Shown piece after piece: positions 5,131-7,385 of a DNA stretch of 7,385 nt; the first letter of the stretch is position 1; every line of letters starts with the position of its first letter. The translations under genes and the position numbers were made by a program. This stretch comes from Sphingobacteriales bacterium (GTDB taxonomy: Bacteria; Bacteroidota; Bacteroidia; Sphingobacteriales; Sphingobacteriaceae): contig JAGVEE010000419.1 of the NCBI GenBank assembly GCA_020058405.1, positions 1 through 7,385 of the forward strand, read 5' to 3'. The notes under the pieces are model-generated. The model had not been told where the DNA came from. It searched no databases and saw nothing but the letters and a program-made list of their open reading frames with translations.

Positions 5131-5727
5131 ATGGAACTATCTATTAAAGACGAAACATTATTTGCTCAGATGAAATTGCAGGATGCAAAGGCATTTGAGC
5201 TTTTATTTAAGAGGCATTACAAGCCTTTATGTAGAAGGGTAAATGCCATGCTTAATGATGAAGAGGCAACGGAAGACGTTGTTCAGGCTTTGTTTATTAA
5301 GATATGGGAGAGCAGAGAAACCATTCAAACGCCCGATTCGGTAGCAGCATATTTATTTACGGCAGCTCGTAACAGGGCCTTAAATTACATTAAGTCGCAA
5401 TCGAGGAAATCAAGCAATGAAGTTCCCTTAACCAATTTGCACGACGAATCCGACAACCGTATGGAGGAGCAGATGGATGCAAAGGAATTGCAAAAAGCTT
5501 TGTATGCAGCCATAGATGCCTTACCCGAAAAGCGCAGAGAGGTATTTGTGTTAAGCAGGTTCGAAGGCAAAAGCTACAAAGAGATTGCAGAAATTATGCA
5601 GATATCTGTAAAAACAGTAGAAGCGCAAATGGGCAAAGCCCTCTCAACTTTGCGCGAATTCGTAAAAAACAATCATAAACATCCAATACTTATAGCCTTA
5701 TTTACAATTTGGCTTGGGGGCGAATAG
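5131..5727 (+). CDS. ECF sigma-70 factor (Bacteroides expansion type)
   Basis: This 198-residue alternative sigma factor is predicted to direct RNA polymerase to a small target set, usually the neighbouring outer-membrane uptake genes. Region 2 covers about residues 20-92: 'DAKAFELLFKRHYKPLCRRV', 'EEATEDVVQALFIKIWESRE' (core binding and -10 region) and 'AAYLFTAARNRALNYIKSQ'. A variable linker (93-120) leads to region 4 at about 121-178: 'ALPEKRREVFVLSRFEGKSY' and the helix-turn-helix 'YKEIAEIMQISVKTVEAQMG' (149-168), which reads the -35 element. The C-terminus 'HPILIALFTIWLGGE' (184-198) is hydrophobic, which I recall as frequent in this family. The alternative Met at residue 14 would cut the first helix of region 2, so the 5131 start is preferred. 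The receptor gene follows after 31 bp. A FecR-type anti-sigma gene, usual at this spot, is absent. Confidence 0.93.
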   Translation: MELSIKDETLFAQMKLQDAKAFELLFKRHYKPLCRRVNAMLNDEEATEDVVQALFIKIWESRETIQTPDSVAAYLFTAARNRALNYIKSQSRKSSNEVPLTNLHDESDNRMEEQMDAKELQKALYAAIDALPEKRREVFVLSRFEGKSYKEIAEIMQISVKTVEAQMGKALSTLREFVKNNHKHPILIALFTIWLGGE

Positions 5728-5758
5728 GGGTTTAGAATCCCCAAACTGTCTGTATTAT

Positions 5759-7385
5759 ATGAAGCGAATGCTAAATACCTTATGTTGTTTATTTTTCGGG
5801 ATGCTAGTTTTTAGCACTAGTAATGGTATTGCACAAAATGTGGGGAATGAAGAGTATTCGCAGATAACAATTGAGCGTGCCATTAGCCTAATCGAGCAAA
5901 AATATAAAGTAAGTTTTTCCTTTAGTTCCGATTTAATAAAGATTGACAAAAGAATAAATTTAGACCTCGATCAGAAAAAATTAACAGATGCTTTAGAGCA
6001 AATTAAAAACCAAGCAAACATCGATTATAAGTTTAATGGTTCTCAGGTAATATTAATGCCAAGAAAAAAATCGAAGCAAGATCCAAAAAATTATTACATA
6101 CACGGTTATATAAGAGATTTACAAACACGCGAAGTTTTACCAGACATTTTAGTGTATTGTGCTAATACTAAAACAGCTGTATATACCAATTTATACGGCT
6201 ATTATGCGATACAAATACCAGCAAATACAGACAGTGTAGAATTGCAAGCACATATAGTTGGTTATAAATTCAATCGAAAAATAATTTCAACGGAAGGTAA
6301 GAAATTAGTGAATTGGGATTTAGAATCGAGTATCAGAATGAAAGAAATCGAAATTCAAGATCAGCGAATGGAAGATAAAGCCTTTCACAAATCTATCATT
6401 TCTGATAATGTTGATGATGACATTCGAACTTTATCACCTCGTATGTTAGGTGAAAAAGATGCATTGGCTGCCACGCGATATTACGCAGGTGTAAACAGAG
6501 AAACCGATATTAGCAATGGGTATAATATTAGAGGCGGAAGACCCGATCAGAATTTAATTATATTGGATGATGCACCCTTGTATCATTCGTTTCATTTATT
6601 CGGACTCTATTCTATTTTTAATGAAGATGCCTTGAAGCAAATGAATTTAATGAAGAGCGGCTTCCCGGCGCGATATGGCGGACGATTATCGTCGGTGGTA
6701 GAAATGGTAACTAAAGATGGTGATATGCAAAATTTTCATACAGATTTAGGTACGGGAATAATTGCCAGTAGAGTAGGACTTGAGGGGCCAATTGTTAAAG
6801 ACAAATTGGCTTTTTTTGTTTCAGGACGTTCATCACATGTTAATGCGTTGATGAATGCATTTGATACGGACGAAGGATTTGGTTATCAGTTTTACGATAT
6901 CAACACAAAAATACAATGGAGGATAAATGACAAACATAAATTATTTGCTTCCTATTATTCAGGTAGTGATAAGTTTGATGGTGGTAGTGATGAAGAGTCG
7001 AGTTTAACAAGCAATACACTAGGTTGGGGAAATCAGTCGGCAACTTTCAGATGGAATCACATCCTCTCTCCAAAATGGTTTGCAAACACTACCTTAATTT
7101 ATACTAACTATCAGTTTAAGAGCGATCAATCCGACAGTCTTTTATCATTACGTTTTTCATCGGGTGTAAAAGATTACATTTTTAAATATGATCTTGATTA
7201 TTTTAAGAATGACAAGCATCATTTTAAATTTGGTTTATTAACTACTTCTCATGAGTTTACACCTACCAAAAATGTTTCGTTTGATACTAATATTCCAGAG
7301 GATGTGGTAGACAGATTTGTTTTTGAAGAATTTGCAGTATATGCAGAAGATGAGATAAATTTAACGGATAAAATTTCAACAAATA
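5759..7385 (+). CDS. TonB-dependent outer-membrane receptor with STN domain (3' end outside window)
   Basis: The frame is open from ATG 5759 to the right edge, giving 542 residues of a receptor expected to exceed ~800. Domains in order: signal peptide (1-25, hydrophobic 5-22, likely cleavage 'GIA-Q'); STN signalling domain (about 33-102, 'ITIERAISLIEQKYKVSFSF' and 'KKLTDALEQIKNQANIDYKF'); carboxypeptidase-regulatory-like Ig fold (about 112-190, 'YIHGYIRDLQTREVLPDILV', 'TNLYGYYAIQIP', 'VGYK'); TonB plug (about 195-330, 'NGYNIRGGRPDQNLIILDDA', 'HLFGLYSIFNEDALKQM', 'GFPARYGGRLSSVVEM'); then the first beta-barrel strands. The plug signatures fit the Bacteroidota subfamily with 'VRGG.PDQNLILLD' motifs. 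It should import an unknown substrate using TonB-ExbBD energy, while the periplasmic STN domain can signal to a sigma/anti-sigma pair. It follows the ECF sigma gene by 31 bp, probably as one operon. The substrate cannot be inferred. Confidence 0.94.
   Translation, partial: MKRMLNTLCCLFFGMLVFSTSNGIAQNVGNEEYSQITIERAISLIEQKYKVSFSFSSDLIKIDKRINLDLDQKKLTDALEQIKNQANIDYKFNGSQVILMPRKKSKQDPKNYYIHGYIRDLQTREVLPDILVYCANTKTAVYTNLYGYYAIQIPANTDSVELQAHIVGYKFNRKIISTEGKKLVNWDLESSIRMKEIEIQDQRMEDKAFHKSIISDNVDDDIRTLSPRMLGEKDALAATRYYAGVNRETDISNGYNIRGGRPDQNLIILDDAPLYHSFHLFGLYSIFNEDALKQMNLMKSGFPARYGGRLSSVVEMVTKDGDMQNFHTDLGTGIIASRVGLEGPIVKDKLAFFVSGRSSHVNALMNAFDTDEGFGYQFYDINTKIQWRINDKHKLFASYYSGSDKFDGGSDEESSLTSNTLGWGNQSATFRWNHILSPKWFANTTLIYTNYQFKSDQSDSLLSLRFSSGVKDYIFKYDLDYFKNDKHHFKFGLLTTSHEFTPTKNVSFDTNIPEDVVDRFVFEEFAVYAEDEINLTDKISTN

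Noticed and set aside
5715..5744. Two G-rich arms (5715-5720 and 5727-5730) competing for CCCCAA at 5739-5744, like an attenuator between sigma and receptor genes
   Set aside because: Stems are only 4-6 bp, no T-run follows, and one arm is inside coding sequence. Too little to call a switch.
5385..5949. Minus-strand frames opposite the sigma factor (5385-5570) and receptor 5' end (5755-5949)
   Set aside because: Both are shadows of well-supported plus-strand genes. The second also crosses the sigma-receptor junction and could have been mistaken for an anti-sigma gene, but it has no such motifs.

Overview
The window looks like a chromosomal segment of a low-GC member of the Bacteroidota. The signs are a C-terminal type IX secretion (T9SS) sorting domain, a sigma factor of the Bacteroides-expansion ECF type, an STN/carboxypeptidase-regulatory TonB-dependent receptor with the signature 'RYGGRLSSVVEM', A/T-rich start regions without Shine-Dalgarno sequences, and a TAnnTTTG-type -7 promoter element. 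The genus cannot be told from this sequence.

Layout, left to right. Bases 1-332 are the 3' end of a secreted T9SS cargo gene, followed by an intrinsic terminator (346-385) and a 24-bp long-stem dyad (393-456). A short MscS-type channel gene (465-968, +) converges on an HU gene (1019-1294, -), and the two share a bidirectional terminator (968-1001). A 300-bp AT-rich gap holding a 15-bp palindrome separates HU from a divergent two-gene unit (+): a one-TM protein with a metal-ligand-less HMA-like fold (1595-2029) and a truncated-haemoglobin-like lipoprotein (2049-2615). A strong terminator closes that unit. A FabH-type ketosynthase (2708-3769, -) and a type I glyceraldehyde-3-phosphate dehydrogenase (3881-4903, -) follow, with a minus-strand terminator between them. 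A divergent 227-bp gap carries degenerate 8-bp repeats and two orphan terminator-like hairpins. It leads to an ECF sigma factor gene (5131-5727, +) and a large outer-membrane TonB-dependent receptor gene that starts at 5759 and runs off the right edge.

Three parts are housekeeping: HU, GAPDH and the small channel. Two parts deserve attention. The first is the HMA-like protein plus exported globin lipoprotein: the globin keeps a likely proximal haem histidine but lacks the usual distal Phe-Tyr pair, and it carries an acidic lipoprotein-export signal. The second is the ECF sigma factor directly followed by an STN-bearing receptor with no FecR-type anti-sigma gene between them, and with a promoter element so close to the start codon that the mRNA would be nearly leaderless. 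No rRNA, tRNA, CRISPR array, IS element or phage gene was seen.
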